Origin: CBDDIP01 sp965229005
GTDB taxonomy: Bacteria; Actinomycetota; Acidimicrobiia; Acidimicrobiales; Ilumatobacteraceae
Assembly: GCA_965229005.1 (NCBI GenBank)
Contig: CBDDIP010000001.1
Coordinates: 682,001-746,000 of the forward strand
Direction of reading: 5' to 3'
DNA: 64,000 bases
The notes beneath the pieces were generated by a model. The model did no database searches and was not told where the DNA came from. It saw only the letters and a list, made by a program, of their open reading frames with translations. The translations under genes were made by a program, and so were the position numbers. Below, piece by piece: positions 41,077 to 49,975 of this stretch; position 1 is the stretch's first letter; each line of letters starts with the position of its first letter.

Positions 41077-43455
41077 TCACGCGGTGATCGTGCCGGCCTC
41101 CGTGCGGTCGGCGGACGAGCGACCGACCAGCACGGTGTAGTCACCGGCGGGCACGACCCAGTCGTGCGCGTCGACGTCCCAGATGGCGAACGCGCGTGAG
41201 CTCAGCGGGATCGTCACCGTCGTACTCGCACCAGCGTCGAGCGTGACCTTGGTGAAGCCCTGCAAGGTGCGCAGCGGCCGCGTCGGTCCGTCCTGCGGTG
41301 CGCCGACGTAGACCTGCACGACCTCGCTGCCGGATCGAGCGCCGGTGTTGGTCACCGTCGCAGTGACCGTTGCGCCACCGGTCGTGCCGTCAACGGCGAT
41401 GTCGCCGATCGTGAACGTCGAGTACCCGAGGCCGTGGCCGAACGGGAACACCGGCGCGATGCCCTGCGCCTCGTACCAGCGGTGGCCGATGTTCAGGCCC
41501 TCGCCGTAGATCGCCAGGCCATCGCGGCCCGGGTGGTGCGCGAACGCAGGCGTGTCCTCGAGCCGAGCGGGGATGGTCAGCGGCAGACGACCGCCGGGCT
41601 CGGCGACGCCGAGCAGCACGTCGGCGAGCACATCGCCGAGCTCCTCGCCGGGGAACCAGATCTGCATCACTGCGGCGACGTCGTCCAGCCACGGCATCGT
41701 CACCGGCGAGCCGGCATTGATGACCACCACGGTGTTCGGGTTTGCCTTGGCCACCGCGGCGACGAGCGCGTCCTGATCGCCGGGCAGATCCATCGTCGGA
41801 CGATCCTCGCCCTCCGTCTCCCAATCGGCGTTGGTGCCGACGACGACCACGGCGACGTCCGCCGCAGCAGCCACCTGCGCGGCGGCATCGATCGAGTTGC
41901 CCTGCGCCGGAGGCTCGGCGCCGACCATCAGCGCTCGCAACATCCCGTACTCGTTGTACGGGTACTCGAGCTCGACGTCGCAGGCGATGCCGGCTTCGAG
42001 ACCGACGGTGCCACGGACTTCCGGACTGCCCTGGCCGAAGAACGAGCCGCCGGTCTGAGCGGTGGACAGGTCGGCGACCACTTCGCCGTTCACCCGCAGT
42101 ACGGCGGGGCCGACGGACGTCAGCCCGAACGTCCAGTCGCCGGTGACCTCGGGAACGAACGATCCCGTCACCGTGCCGCCGAAGGCGCGCACGTCGATCC
42201 CCTCGGCCGGTGGGCTCATCCAGATGAACGCCAGGCGATCGGTGTCCACCGAGGCCTCGGCGCCGTCCTTGCCGTGCCACGCCGCAGTGAAGCGTCCGCG
42301 CAACGTCGGGAGGTACTTGCCGATCGAGCAGCCCTTGGCGAAGGTGACGTCGACGCCGCGCTGCTGCAACGAGAGGAGCGCGGCCCTCGGCTTGCTGGCG
42401 CGCACCCGTGCGCTGCCGCCGCCTTGGATCTCGCCGCGCTCGGCGTTCGGCCCGATCAAGGCGACCGATGCGCCCGTCGCCACGGGGAGCACGTTGCGCT
42501 CGTTCTTCAACAGCACGGTCGCAGCGGTGGCAGCGCGTCGGATGGTGGCGCGGGTCTCCGGTGAGTCGTCCGTTCCCTCGGATCCGTCGTCGTCGCCGAC
42601 GCCGCTCCACACGAACAGCTCGAGCAGGCGACGCACCGACTCGTGCACGCGCTGCTCGCTGACCTCCCCGTCGCGCACGGCCTGCAGCAGCCGCTCGCCG
42701 CGCTCACGCGGCGGCCCGGGCATCTCCAGATCGAGGCCGGCCTCCAACGAGGCGGCAGCGCTGTGCGTGCCGTGCCAGTCGCTGATGATCACGCCGTCCC
42801 AGCCCCAGTCCTCGCGCAGCACGCCGCGCAGCATCGGGCCGTTCTCGCTGGCATAGGTGCCGTTGACCTTGTTGTAGCTGCTCATCAGCGAGCGCACGTC
42901 GGCGCCGCCCTCGTCGAGGGGACGGACGGCGTGCTCGAACGGCACGAGGTACAGCTCGCGCAGCGTGCGCTCGTCGACCTCGCTGGAGATCGTCATCCGC
43001 TCGAACTCGGTGTCGTTGGCGACGAAGTGCTTGATGCAGCAGGCGACGCCCTCGCTCTGCACGCCGCGCACGTAGCCCACCGCGATCTGCGCCGTCAGCA
43101 CGGGATCCTCGCTCATGCACTCGAAGTTGCGGCCGCCGATGGGTGTGCGGTGGAGGTTGACCGTCGGCGCGAGCAGCACGTGCGCGCTCTTGCTGCGCGA
43201 CTCGCGCCCGAGCGCGGCGCCGACCTCCTCGACGAGCGCTGGATCGAACGTCGCGCCGAGCGCCGTCCCGCACGGGAACGACGACGACGCCGGCCCGCTC
43301 CAGTCCGTGCCGCGCACCCCCGCCGGCCCGTCGCTGCACCGCATCGCCGGCACTCCCGGCAGCTCCACCGTGTGCCACGAGTCGAACCCGGCCAGCAGCG
43401 AGACCTGCTGCTCCAACGTCAACGAAGCCATCACACCATCGATGTCGATCCCCAT
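41077..43455 (-). CDS. GH3 family beta-glucosidase with PA14 insertion
   Basis: The protein (792 residues) hydrolyses beta-glucosides or related glycosides. TIM-barrel: LLAGFDSWHTVELPGVPAMR, SDGPAGVRG, then catalytic nucleophile Asp226 in GVIISDWHGTHS. The alpha/beta sandwich has AATAATVLLKNERNVLPV and is interrupted by a PA14-like carbohydrate-binding insertion (about 390-535: TGSFVPEVTGDWTFGLTSVG). It resumes with VAVVVVGTNADWETEGEDR and ends in a fibronectin III-like domain (SEVVQVYVGAPQDGPTRPL). No signal peptide, so probably intracellular. Length and domain order fit GH3 enzymes with PA14. Confidence 0.92.
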   Translation of the reverse strand: MGIDIDGVMASLTLEQQVSLLAGFDSWHTVELPGVPAMRCSDGPAGVRGTDWSGPASSSFPCGTALGATFDPALVEEVGAALGRESRSKSAHVLLAPTVNLHRTPIGGRNFECMSEDPVLTAQIAVGYVRGVQSEGVACCIKHFVANDTEFERMTISSEVDERTLRELYLVPFEHAVRPLDEGGADVRSLMSSYNKVNGTYASENGPMLRGVLREDWGWDGVIISDWHGTHSAAASLEAGLDLEMPGPPRERGERLLQAVRDGEVSEQRVHESVRRLLELFVWSGVGDDDGSEGTDDSPETRATIRRAATAATVLLKNERNVLPVATGASVALIGPNAERGEIQGGGSARVRASKPRAALLSLQQRGVDVTFAKGCSIGKYLPTLRGRFTAAWHGKDGAEASVDTDRLAFIWMSPPAEGIDVRAFGGTVTGSFVPEVTGDWTFGLTSVGPAVLRVNGEVVADLSTAQTGGSFFGQGSPEVRGTVGLEAGIACDVELEYPYNEYGMLRALMVGAEPPAQGNSIDAAAQVAAAADVAVVVVGTNADWETEGEDRPTMDLPGDQDALVAAVAKANPNTVVVINAGSPVTMPWLDDVAAVMQIWFPGEELGDVLADVLLGVAEPGGRLPLTIPARLEDTPAFAHHPGRDGLAIYGEGLNIGHRWYEAQGIAPVFPFGHGLGYSTFTIGDIAVDGTTGGATVTATVTNTGARSGSEVVQVYVGAPQDGPTRPLRTLQGFTKVTLDAGASTTVTIPLSSRAFAIWDVDAHDWVVPAGDYTVLVGRSSADRTEAGTITA

Positions 43456-43501
43456 CCCCGCACTCTGCCAGGCGCGCAGGTCGTGAACGGCACGGGTGCA
43501 G

Positions 43502-43567
43502 AACTGAAGTTCGGGTGAGCGAGCGCAGCGAGCGAGCACGGCAGGCGAGCGCAGCGAGCACCGAGAT
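43502..43567. repeat. Interspersed repeat, copy 1 (inverted relative to copy 2)
   Basis: A stretch with two GAGCGCAGCGAGC units between the GH3 and TauD genes. Its reverse complement shares CATCTCGGTGCT, TCGCTCGCTGCGCTC and CTCACCCGA in the same order with 60773-60829. Neither copy encodes a plausible protein. Confidence 0.6.
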
Positions 43568-43608
43568 GATCGGGCCCATTCAATGGTGACTATCTGGGTC
43601 GGGATTCG

Positions 43609-43614
43609 TAGACT
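43609..43614 (+). promoter_or_regulatory. Predicted -10 element (TAGACT), leaderless
   Basis: TAGACT followed by six bases and the ATG of the TauD-like gene at 43621. Confidence 0.5.
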
Positions 43615-43620
43615 GTTGAG

Positions 43621-44499
43621 ATGTCCACGGTCGAGACCGCGCCCAAGCTGGCCATCGAGCCGCTCACCGGCACGCTCGGGGCTGTGCTCAGCGGTGTCGA
43701 TCTGCGCCAGGCGCTGCCGGAGTCGACGGTGGCCGAGGTGCGCGCTGCGCTGCTGACGCACCGGGTGATCTTCTTCCGAGACCAGCACATCACGCCCACG
43801 CAACAGGTGGCCTTCGCTCGCACCTTCGGCACGCTCACACCGGCGCATCCGCTCGTCGGCGGGCTCGATGCCGACCACCCGGAGATCCTCGAGCTCGACA
43901 GCGCCGACTACCCGCTGGGCATCGGATCGCGGACCGAGGGGACGAGCTACAACAACCGCTGGCACACCGACGTGACGTTCTCGCCCACTCCCCCGGCCGC
44001 ATCGGTGCTCGCCGCGAAGGTGATCCCGTCGCGTGGCGGCGACACGCTGTGGGCCGACCTCGTCGACGCCTACGCCACGTTGTCGCCGGCAGTGCGCACG
44101 CTGCTCGACGCCCTCACCGCGGTGCACGACGCAGGCGCCACCTTCGATCGCTTCCGCAGCGACGACCCGAACGGTCGGGAGCGACTGGCCGCGCTCGAGC
44201 CATCTCGCCACCCGGTGGTGCGCGTCCATCCCGAGACGGGCGAGCGCACGCTGTTCGTCAACGAGACGTTCACCAACCGCATCGAGGGGCTCTCGCGTTT
44301 GGAGAGCGAGTCACTGCTGTCGATGCTCTATCGCCACACCATCGAGCCAGAGCGGGTGGTCCGGTGGAAGTGGCGCGAGGGCGACCTGGCCGTGTGGGAC
44401 AACCGAGCCACCGCGCACTACGCGGCTGCCGACTACACCGAGCGCCGCGTCATGCACCGCGTCACCGTGAAAGGCGACGCCCCGTTCGGCATCGCCTGA
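43621..44499 (+). CDS. TauD/TfdA family 2-oxoglutarate dioxygenase
   Basis: The protein has 292 residues. Iron ligands are His115 and Asp117 (NRWHTDVTF) and a distal His in RRVMHRVTV, with the Arg that holds 2-oxoglutarate nearby. GTLGAVLSGVDLRQALPEST and LLTHRVIFFRDQHITPTQQV are the family N-terminal blocks; LAVWDNRATAHYAAADY precedes the distal His. Members act on taurine, phenoxyacetates or alkyl sulfates; the substrate here is unknown. A sulfur-scavenging link to the sulfatase 5 kb away is speculation. Confidence 0.9.
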   Translation: MSTVETAPKLAIEPLTGTLGAVLSGVDLRQALPESTVAEVRAALLTHRVIFFRDQHITPTQQVAFARTFGTLTPAHPLVGGLDADHPEILELDSADYPLGIGSRTEGTSYNNRWHTDVTFSPTPPAASVLAAKVIPSRGGDTLWADLVDAYATLSPAVRTLLDALTAVHDAGATFDRFRSDDPNGRERLAALEPSRHPVVRVHPETGERTLFVNETFTNRIEGLSRLESESLLSMLYRHTIEPERVVRWKWREGDLAVWDNRATAHYAAADYTERRVMHRVTVKGDAPFGIA

Positions 44500-44576
44500 G
44501 CTCGTCGTGGTAGCCACACCGCGGAAGGCCCGCTCGCACCCTCGTTGATGCCTCACGTGCGGCGGATGATCGGCAC

Positions 44577-45494
44577 ATGTCTCGCCATGGCCTGATCGCG
44601 CGCCACATCGCACTCACCGTTGCTGCCGTCGCCCTGTCGTTCGGATGCTCCAGCGATGCGACCTCGGACTCGACCACCAAGCCGTCACCTACATCGTCTG
44701 CAACCCCCGGACCGGCGACCTCACCCGACACTGCACCGGGCACGGCACCGGCGAACACGACCGGGTTCCCGAGCTCGATGGTCGTGCTCGGGCACTCCGG
44801 TGCCACGGGGTGGAACTCCGATCCGGACCAGCCCTTCGTCGACGCTCACGACAACTCCTGGGCCACCGGCGAGAACCGGGTCGTGAACAGCATCTACGAG
44901 CGCGTCCTCGCCGAGAACCCGGCAATCGAGGGCCACGTGTGGAACGTCGCCCGATCGGGTTCGGACGTCAGCGATCTCGCTCGCCAGTTGCGCACCGCCT
45001 TCGCCCAGCTGCCGATGCCCGAGCTGTTCATCATCCAGGCAGTCGACAACGACATCCGCTGCGACGGCACCGACGAGGAGAACTACGAACCGTACGGAAC
45101 TGCGCTGACGGTGGTGCTGCAGAGCATCAACGAAACCGCACCCGACGCGACGATCTACATCGTCGGCATGTGGGCGACCGCGCAGAACTACACCGACGTC
45201 ACCCAGCAGATCCCCTCCGCCGTGGCGGAGAACCATGGCGGCGGTCCATGTGACGTGTTCACCGACGGCGCCGAGCAGATCCCCACAGCTGTGGCGTACT
45301 TCCAGGAGGTCACCGATGCCTACGGCGAGCAGGTCCGCGCCGCGTGTGCAGCAGTCGCCAACTGCACCTACGGCGGGGACGCGGTGCGCAACATGGTGAT
45401 CGAGGCCGACGACCTGACGAGCGACAGCAACCACCTGTCGATCACGGGGCAAGCCCTGATGGCGGCGACCGTGTGGGCAGACCTGTACGGCTGA
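44577..45494 (+). CDS. Exported SGNH-type hydrolase, probable lipoprotein
   Basis: The protein has 305 residues. A hydrophobic signal (IALTVAAVALSFGC) ends in a lipobox-like Cys24, followed by a Ser/Thr/Pro-rich linker to about residue 65. The outer domain has VVLGHSGATGW (Ser of block I, GHS in place of the usual GDS), FIIQAVDNDIRC and a C-terminal SDSNHLSITGQALMA block with Asp and His of the triad. It is therefore an SGNH/GDSL-like esterase attached to the outside of the membrane. Substrate unknown. Confidence 0.8.
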   Translation: MSRHGLIARHIALTVAAVALSFGCSSDATSDSTTKPSPTSSATPGPATSPDTAPGTAPANTTGFPSSMVVLGHSGATGWNSDPDQPFVDAHDNSWATGENRVVNSIYERVLAENPAIEGHVWNVARSGSDVSDLARQLRTAFAQLPMPELFIIQAVDNDIRCDGTDEENYEPYGTALTVVLQSINETAPDATIYIVGMWATAQNYTDVTQQIPSAVAENHGGGPCDVFTDGAEQIPTAVAYFQEVTDAYGEQVRAACAAVANCTYGGDAVRNMVIEADDLTSDSNHLSITGQALMAATVWADLYG

Positions 45495-45501
45495 TGTCGA
45501 A

Positions 45502-45541
45502 TGGGCGCGGGATCGACGGGATGTCGTCAGATTCGCGCCCA
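45502..45541. terminator. Candidate bidirectional terminator hairpin
   Basis: TGGGCGCG (45502-45509) pairs perfectly with CGCGCCCA (45534-45541), and a second GACG/CGTC stem lies in the loop. It is in the 52-bp gap between the convergent SGNH and carotenoid-oxygenase genes. There is no T-tract on either side, as is usual in this phylum. Confidence 0.45.
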
Positions 45542-45546
45542 AGCGG

Positions 45547-46923
45547 TCAGGTCGGGGGCGGGACGGCGCGGTCGCTGACCCAGTTGCCGTGGAAGCCGTA
45601 GGGGACGCGCTGCGGGAGCAGCACACGGGCGACTTCGCCGCGTGAGAAGTCCTGGGCGTCGAGGACAACGAGCTCTGCCTTGCCGGTGGGGATGTCGTGG
45701 ACGAACGTCATCAACCACCCGTCGTCCTCAGCCTTGGCATCGGGTCGCGAGATGAACACCGGCTCGCCGGCGCTGCGGCCGGGTCCGTGGTCGAACACCT
45801 GACGTTCGCCGGTGACGAGGTCGTGCTTGAGCGTCGGCCAGCCGGCCTCGAGTGACGGATTGGCGCAGTATCCGTAGCGGTGCTGCTTGCCGGTGAGCGC
45901 ACCGCGGTGGCGCGGGAACTCGTTGGGCGACGCGTCGATGACGGTGGTCGACGTCGTTCGCCGGACGGGGTCGAGCTCCCACCGCTCGAGGCGAGCGAAG
46001 TTGTCGCCGAACGGCCCGAGGATGTCGCCGTCGAACATGCGGTCGTAGACGCAGAGGTCGATGACCACCTTGCCGTCCGCGGTGTCGTAGGCGTTGAGCG
46101 GGTGGAACGAGTAGCAGATCGGCGCTTCGACCCACACGATGTCGGCGGCCTCGCCCTCGCGCGGCAGCAGACCCATGCGGCAGCCGTAGTCCGGGTTCCA
46201 GCGGAACGGGAAGCGACCGGTGAAGGCGAGGTCGAAGTCGACCGTCACCGGCATGTCGAACACCACCGCGTACTTCTGCGTGAGCGACATGTCGTGGAGC
46301 ATGGACATGCCTGGCAGCGGGATGTCGACGGTGCGGCGCACGCGACCGTCCGTGCCGACGACGACGTACTGCACGTGGTCCATCCACTGCGCCCAGGCGT
46401 AGACCATCGCGTGCATCTCACCGGTGTCGGCATCGACCTTCGGGTGTGCGGTGAACGCTCCCGGCAGCGTGCCGAAGAAGTCGTTGCGGGCCACGGTCTC
46501 CAGGTCGTACGTCAGCTCGACGGGGCAGCCGCCCGCTTCGACCATCGCCCACGTCGTGCCGGCGAAGCCACCGACGTTGGTGTTCGGACCACCGCCGTTG
46601 CCGTTCCAGTTGCGACCCTCGATGTCGGGAATGCCGAACGCAGCGCTGTGGGCAGTCGAGCCGACGTAGCGGTTGCGGTACCACTCCGCCTTGCCGTCGC
46701 GCAGGCGCACGCCGTGCACCATGCCGTCGCCGACGAACCAGTGGTGCGTCGCCGCGTCGACGGTGCCGATCGGGTTCGGTCCGTTGCGCAGGTAGCGACC
46801 GCTGAGCTCGGTCGGCAGCTCGCCGATCACCTGCAGATCGAAGGCCGTGATCTCGTCGGCCACCGGGGCGTAGTTGCCCTCCAGGTAGAACCCATCGGTT
46901 CCGGTGATGGTCGTCTCCGTCAT
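45547..46923 (-). CDS. Carotenoid oxygenase (cleavage dioxygenase family)
   Basis: The protein has 458 residues of the seven-bladed propeller family. The four iron-binding histidines can be placed in FTAHPKVD, SMLHDMSL, YSFHPLNAYD and YGFHGNWVSD. GRYLRNGPNPIGTVDAATHH and WFVGDGMVHGVRLRDGKAEW plus YRNRYV are the N-terminal signature. Substrates may be carotenoids, stilbenes or lignin-derived phenylpropenes. An AT-rich palindrome lies 49 bp upstream, suggesting control by a TetR-type repressor not encoded next door. Confidence 0.92.
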   Translation of the reverse strand: MTETTITGTDGFYLEGNYAPVADEITAFDLQVIGELPTELSGRYLRNGPNPIGTVDAATHHWFVGDGMVHGVRLRDGKAEWYRNRYVGSTAHSAAFGIPDIEGRNWNGNGGGPNTNVGGFAGTTWAMVEAGGCPVELTYDLETVARNDFFGTLPGAFTAHPKVDADTGEMHAMVYAWAQWMDHVQYVVVGTDGRVRRTVDIPLPGMSMLHDMSLTQKYAVVFDMPVTVDFDLAFTGRFPFRWNPDYGCRMGLLPREGEAADIVWVEAPICYSFHPLNAYDTADGKVVIDLCVYDRMFDGDILGPFGDNFARLERWELDPVRRTTSTTVIDASPNEFPRHRGALTGKQHRYGYCANPSLEAGWPTLKHDLVTGERQVFDHGPGRSAGEPVFISRPDAKAEDDGWLMTFVHDIPTGKAELVVLDAQDFSRGEVARVLLPQRVPYGFHGNWVSDRAVPPPT

Positions 46924-46971
46924 CTCGCACCCCCGTGCAGGTTCCGATGACCGTCGTGGTCACCGGGGAAA

Positions 46972-46982
46972 TAACAGCGTTA
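46972..46982. promoter_or_regulatory. Palindrome TAAC-N3-GTTA upstream of carotenoid oxygenase
   Basis: TAAC-AGC-GTTA lies 49 bp before the carotenoid-oxygenase start. It has the same core as the operator candidate between the exporter and TetR genes at 18782. Confidence 0.5.
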
Positions 46983-47000
46983 CAGAGGACGATCGAACTG

Positions 47001-48395
47001 TCAACCCTCGCGGTCCCCGTCATCGGTCACAGACCCAGAGCGCAGCGGCACCGTGAAACCGATCTCGGCACCCCCACCTGGGGCGTTGCCGGCGAAGACG
47101 GAACCGCCGTGGCCGTCGACGATGCTCTTGACGATGGCCAGACCGAGGCCAGAGCCGGGCAGGCTGCGCGACTCGACGGCGCGGAAGAACCGGTCGAAGA
47201 GGTGCTCGACGTCGTCGGGTCGGAGACCGGCGCCGTGATCGCGCACGGTCACCCGCACAGCCGAATCGGAGCCCACGGAGCGCACCTCGACGGGACCCTC
47301 GGGCGCGAACTTCGCTGCGTTGTCGACGAGGTTCTGGATCGCTCGTTCGATGGCCGCAGCGCGCACGTCCGCGATGGTGCCGTCGGCGTCGACCGTCACC
47401 TCGCGACCCGTGCGCCGACGCGTCCGCTCGGCGGCGCGCTCCGCGATCGCGGCGATCGACGTTGCCCGGATCGGTTCGTCGTCGCGTCGATCGGTGGCCA
47501 GCTCGACGAGCTCGTTGACGAGCGCGGTCAGCTCGCGCGTCTCACTGTCCAGATCGGCGACGAGCTGGCTGCGCGCCTCAGGCGGCAGGCTCTCGTAGCG
47601 GCGCAGCACCGACACGTTGGTGCGCAGGCTCGTGAGCGGCGTGCGCAACTCGTGACCGGCGTCCTGCACCAACTGCTGCTGCTGCTGACGGCTGCGCGCC
47701 AACGTCTCGAGCATCCCGTGGAACGCACGCCCGAGCTGGCCCGCCTCGTCGCCACCGCGCACCGGCACCTCGACGTCGAGGCGACCGGTGGTGGCGACCA
47801 CCGTCGCCGCATCCGTGAGATGCACGAGACGCGAGGTCACCCGTCGAGCGAGCAGCCAGCCGACGAGTGCGGCTGCGACTCCGATCAGCGCCACACCGAG
47901 CAGCGTGTTGTTGCGGATCTGTCGCAGCGCGACCGAGACCTCCGTGGTGCTGCGCGCCACCTGCACCGCGCCGCGGTTCGTGGCCACGGTGAGGATGCGG
48001 TACGGCGTGCCGTCGACGTCGATGTCGCGCTTGGCCGACCCGGTGCCTGCGGCAGCGATCGCCCGGTCGGCGTCGGTCACCGGCAGCACCACCGAACGCG
48101 AGGGAGCCACGACGTCGCCGGCGGCGTTGATCCGTTGCGTGACGACCTGCTCGAACAGCGGGTCGACGTTGTCGTGGCCGCCGGGCATGCCGTTGCCGTT
48201 GCCGATGTCGTTGTCGCCGTCACCGTCGGGATCGAACGGGCGCCCTTGCAACTGCCGCGACGCATCGTCGAGCGACCGATCGACCACCTCGTAGAGCTCG
48301 TGGCGCGTGTTCGTGTAGGACGTGAACCCGATCGCGATCGTGGCTCCACCGGCGAGCGCGACGAGGAGGACGACGATCTTCAGGCGAAGCGTCAC
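47001..48395 (-). CDS. Sensor histidine kinase, MprB-like
   Basis: The protein has 464 residues. Transmembrane helices are at 7-27 and about 165-184 (TLLGVALIGVAAALVGWLLA), enclosing an extracytoplasmic sensor domain. HAMP follows to about 240, then the HisKA box VQDAGHELRTPLTSLRTNV with His248 and an HATPase with N-box (NLVDNAAKFAPEG), G1 DHGAGLRPDD and G2 GSGLGLAIVKSI. Oddity: residues 55-69 of the sensor domain read DPDGDGDNDIGNGNG, like a calcium-binding thrombospondin-type-3 or EF-hand loop. It is the second gene of a pair with the response regulator, 9 bp apart. Confidence 0.9.
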   Translation of the reverse strand: MTLRLKIVVLLVALAGGATIAIGFTSYTNTRHELYEVVDRSLDDASRQLQGRPFDPDGDGDNDIGNGNGMPGGHDNVDPLFEQVVTQRINAAGDVVAPSRSVVLPVTDADRAIAAAGTGSAKRDIDVDGTPYRILTVATNRGAVQVARSTTEVSVALRQIRNNTLLGVALIGVAAALVGWLLARRVTSRLVHLTDAATVVATTGRLDVEVPVRGGDEAGQLGRAFHGMLETLARSRQQQQQLVQDAGHELRTPLTSLRTNVSVLRRYESLPPEARSQLVADLDSETRELTALVNELVELATDRRDDEPIRATSIAAIAERAAERTRRRTGREVTVDADGTIADVRAAAIERAIQNLVDNAAKFAPEGPVEVRSVGSDSAVRVTVRDHGAGLRPDDVEHLFDRFFRAVESRSLPGSGLGLAIVKSIVDGHGGSVFAGNAPGGGAEIGFTVPLRSGSVTDDGDREG

Positions 48396-48404
48396 GACGT
48401 CGAC

Positions 48405-49091
48405 CTAGCTGGCGCGCACGGTGTAGCCGACGCCGCGCACCGTGTGGATGAGCTTGCTGTCGCCAGGGCCCTCCAGCTTGCGCCGGAGGTAGCTGATGTA
48501 GACGGCGAGGTTCTTCGAGTCGGGGCCGAAGTCGTAGCCCCAGATGCGGTCGTAGATGGTGCTGTGCTCGAGCACGATGCCCTGGTTGCGCACGAGCAGT
48601 TCGAGCAGGTCGAACTCGGTCTTCGACAGCTCCACCTCGCGCTCGCCGCGCCACACCCGGCGCGACGTGACGTCGATGCGCAGGTCCGCGAGCTGCAGTG
48701 GATCGCTGCCATCTCCACCGTCCTCTCGAGTGCGACGCAGCAGGGCGCGCAAGCGGGCCAGCAACTCGTCGAGCTCGAACGGCTTGGCCAAGTAGTCGTC
48801 GGCGCCGGCGTCGAGGCCGGCGACGCGGTCGGGCGTCTCTGTTCGGGCCGTGAGCATCAGGATCGGCAGGCGGTTGCGTTCGGCGCGCAACACGCGGCAC
48901 ACGGTGAGCCCGTCGACGTTGGGCATCATCACGTCGAGCACCGCGACATCGGGCTGGGCCGACTCGACCAGGCTCAGTGCAGCGGCACCGTCGACCGCCT
49001 GGATCACGTCGTAGCCCTCGAGCGAGAGCGCGCGCGACAACGACTCGCGGATCGCCCGATCATCGTCGGCCACCAGGATTCGTCCGCTCAT
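48405..49091 (-). CDS. OmpR/PhoB-type response regulator, MprA-like
   Basis: The protein has 228 residues. The receiver domain (ILVADDDRAIRESLSRALSL) has acidic residues 9-11, phosphoacceptor Asp53 (VLDVMMPNVDG) and Lys in LAKPFELDELLARL. The winged-helix output (VELSKTEFDLLELLVRNQGI, YISYLRRKLEGPGDSKLI, HTVRGVGYTVR) is of the OmpR class. Sequence is closest in style to mycobacterial MprA. An alternative ATG at 49100 adds three residues. The adjacent downstream histidine kinase is its cognate sensor. Confidence 0.92.
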   Translation of the reverse strand: MSGRILVADDDRAIRESLSRALSLEGYDVIQAVDGAAALSLVESAQPDVAVLDVMMPNVDGLTVCRVLRAERNRLPILMLTARTETPDRVAGLDAGADDYLAKPFELDELLARLRALLRRTREDGGDGSDPLQLADLRIDVTSRRVWRGEREVELSKTEFDLLELLVRNQGIVLEHSTIYDRIWGYDFGPDSKNLAVYISYLRRKLEGPGDSKLIHTVRGVGYTVRAS

Positions 49092-49116
49092 GTCGCCCAT
49101 TCTGCTCGTTCACGTC

Positions 49117-49151
49117 GATGAGCGGGCCGCCGGTGAGGCGGCCCGCTCATC
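49117..49151. terminator. Strong intrinsic-type hairpin
   Basis: GATGAGCGGGCCGCC and GGCGGCCCGCTCATC form a perfect 15-bp stem around a GGTGA loop. It follows the stop of the secreted-protein gene (49174, minus strand) and precedes the response-regulator start. It should end or attenuate transcription between them. A T-tract is lacking, as in many actinobacterial terminators. Confidence 0.75.
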
Positions 49152-49173
49152 GGGTTCGTTCAGGAACCAGTGC

Positions 49174-49875
49174 TCAGGAACCGCTGTCCGTCGTCGGTGT
49201 GGTTGCCGCAGGGGTGTCGTCGTCGTCACCGTCGTCGGGGCGATGCCCACCGGGGCCGTGCCCGCTACCCATCTGTGCGGCGTTGTTGACGAAGTCGGTC
49301 ACCCGAGTGGTGAGATCCGCCAGCTTGGTGTCGGCCTCTTCCTGGGTGAGCTTGCCGTCGGTGACGGCCTGGTTGATGTCTGCGGTGCGGTCGGCGACGA
49401 TCGCCGCGATCAGCGCGTCGGCCGTCGAGCCGTGCTGCGTCGCCAGTTCGGCCAGGGTGGTCCCGCTCTGCAGCGCCGTGCGCACATCGTCGGCGGTGAT
49501 GCCGAGCGTGGTGGCGACGACGTCGAGCGACGCTCCGCCGCCCATGCCGTGGCGACCGCCGGGCCCACCACCGTGACCGCCACCGATCGGACCGGCGGCC
49601 TCCAGCGCGGTGACCACCGCGTCCATCTGCGCCTGGGTGATCGTGCCGTCGTCGACCAGCGGCTGCAGCACAGCCGTCAGCTCAGCGGTTCGATCCGGCC
49701 GGGCGTTGTCCGTGTCGGTCGTGCCGGTCGTCCCCGTGCCGTCCGTGGACGGCGTCGTTGCCACCGCGGACGTCCCGGCTGCGCCGGCGGAACCGGACAG
49801 TTCGAGGGCCAACCCGGCTGCGCCGCCGGCGACCAGACCCAGTGCCAATCCGGCACCTGCGATTCGCTTCTTCAT
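49174..49875 (-). CDS. Exported protein with Ala/Thr-rich helical repeats, function unknown
   Basis: The protein has 233 residues from the ATG at 49875, chosen for its AAGGAG eight bases upstream. A signal-like N terminus (MKKRIAGAGLALGLVAGGAA) is followed by a Thr-rich region. Two similar helical units (DDGTITQAQMDAVVTALEAA and DGKLTQEEADTKLADLTTRV) are separated by a Gly/His-rich stretch and a central LGITADDVRTALQSGTTLAE unit of LysM/HTH-like look. The C terminus is Asp-rich. I do not recognise a named family. It is next to the MprAB-like system and may be one of its targets. Confidence 0.75.
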   Translation of the reverse strand: MKKRIAGAGLALGLVAGGAAGLALELSGSAGAAGTSAVATTPSTDGTGTTGTTDTDNARPDRTAELTAVLQPLVDDGTITQAQMDAVVTALEAAGPIGGGHGGGPGGRHGMGGGASLDVVATTLGITADDVRTALQSGTTLAELATQHGSTADALIAAIVADRTADINQAVTDGKLTQEEADTKLADLTTRVTDFVNNAAQMGSGHGPGGHRPDDGDDDDTPAATTPTTDSGS

Positions 49876-49975
49876 CAGTTGCTGCTCCTTTGCAGTCGAT
49901 CGTCCCGACCTGCACGATGTCGCGTCGGGGTAAGACCGCACCGGCGCTTCGGTGAGAACTCAGTAAGAGCAGCGG

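Noticed and set aside
43519..43560. Repeated GAGCGCAGCGAGC considered as a CRISPR or tandem array
   Set aside because: Only two units, no regular spacers and no cas genes; it is part of the interspersed repeat.
46935..49121. A 728-codon open frame opposite the histidine kinase and response regulator
   Set aside because: Shadow frame; the two-component genes have all motifs and matched spacing.
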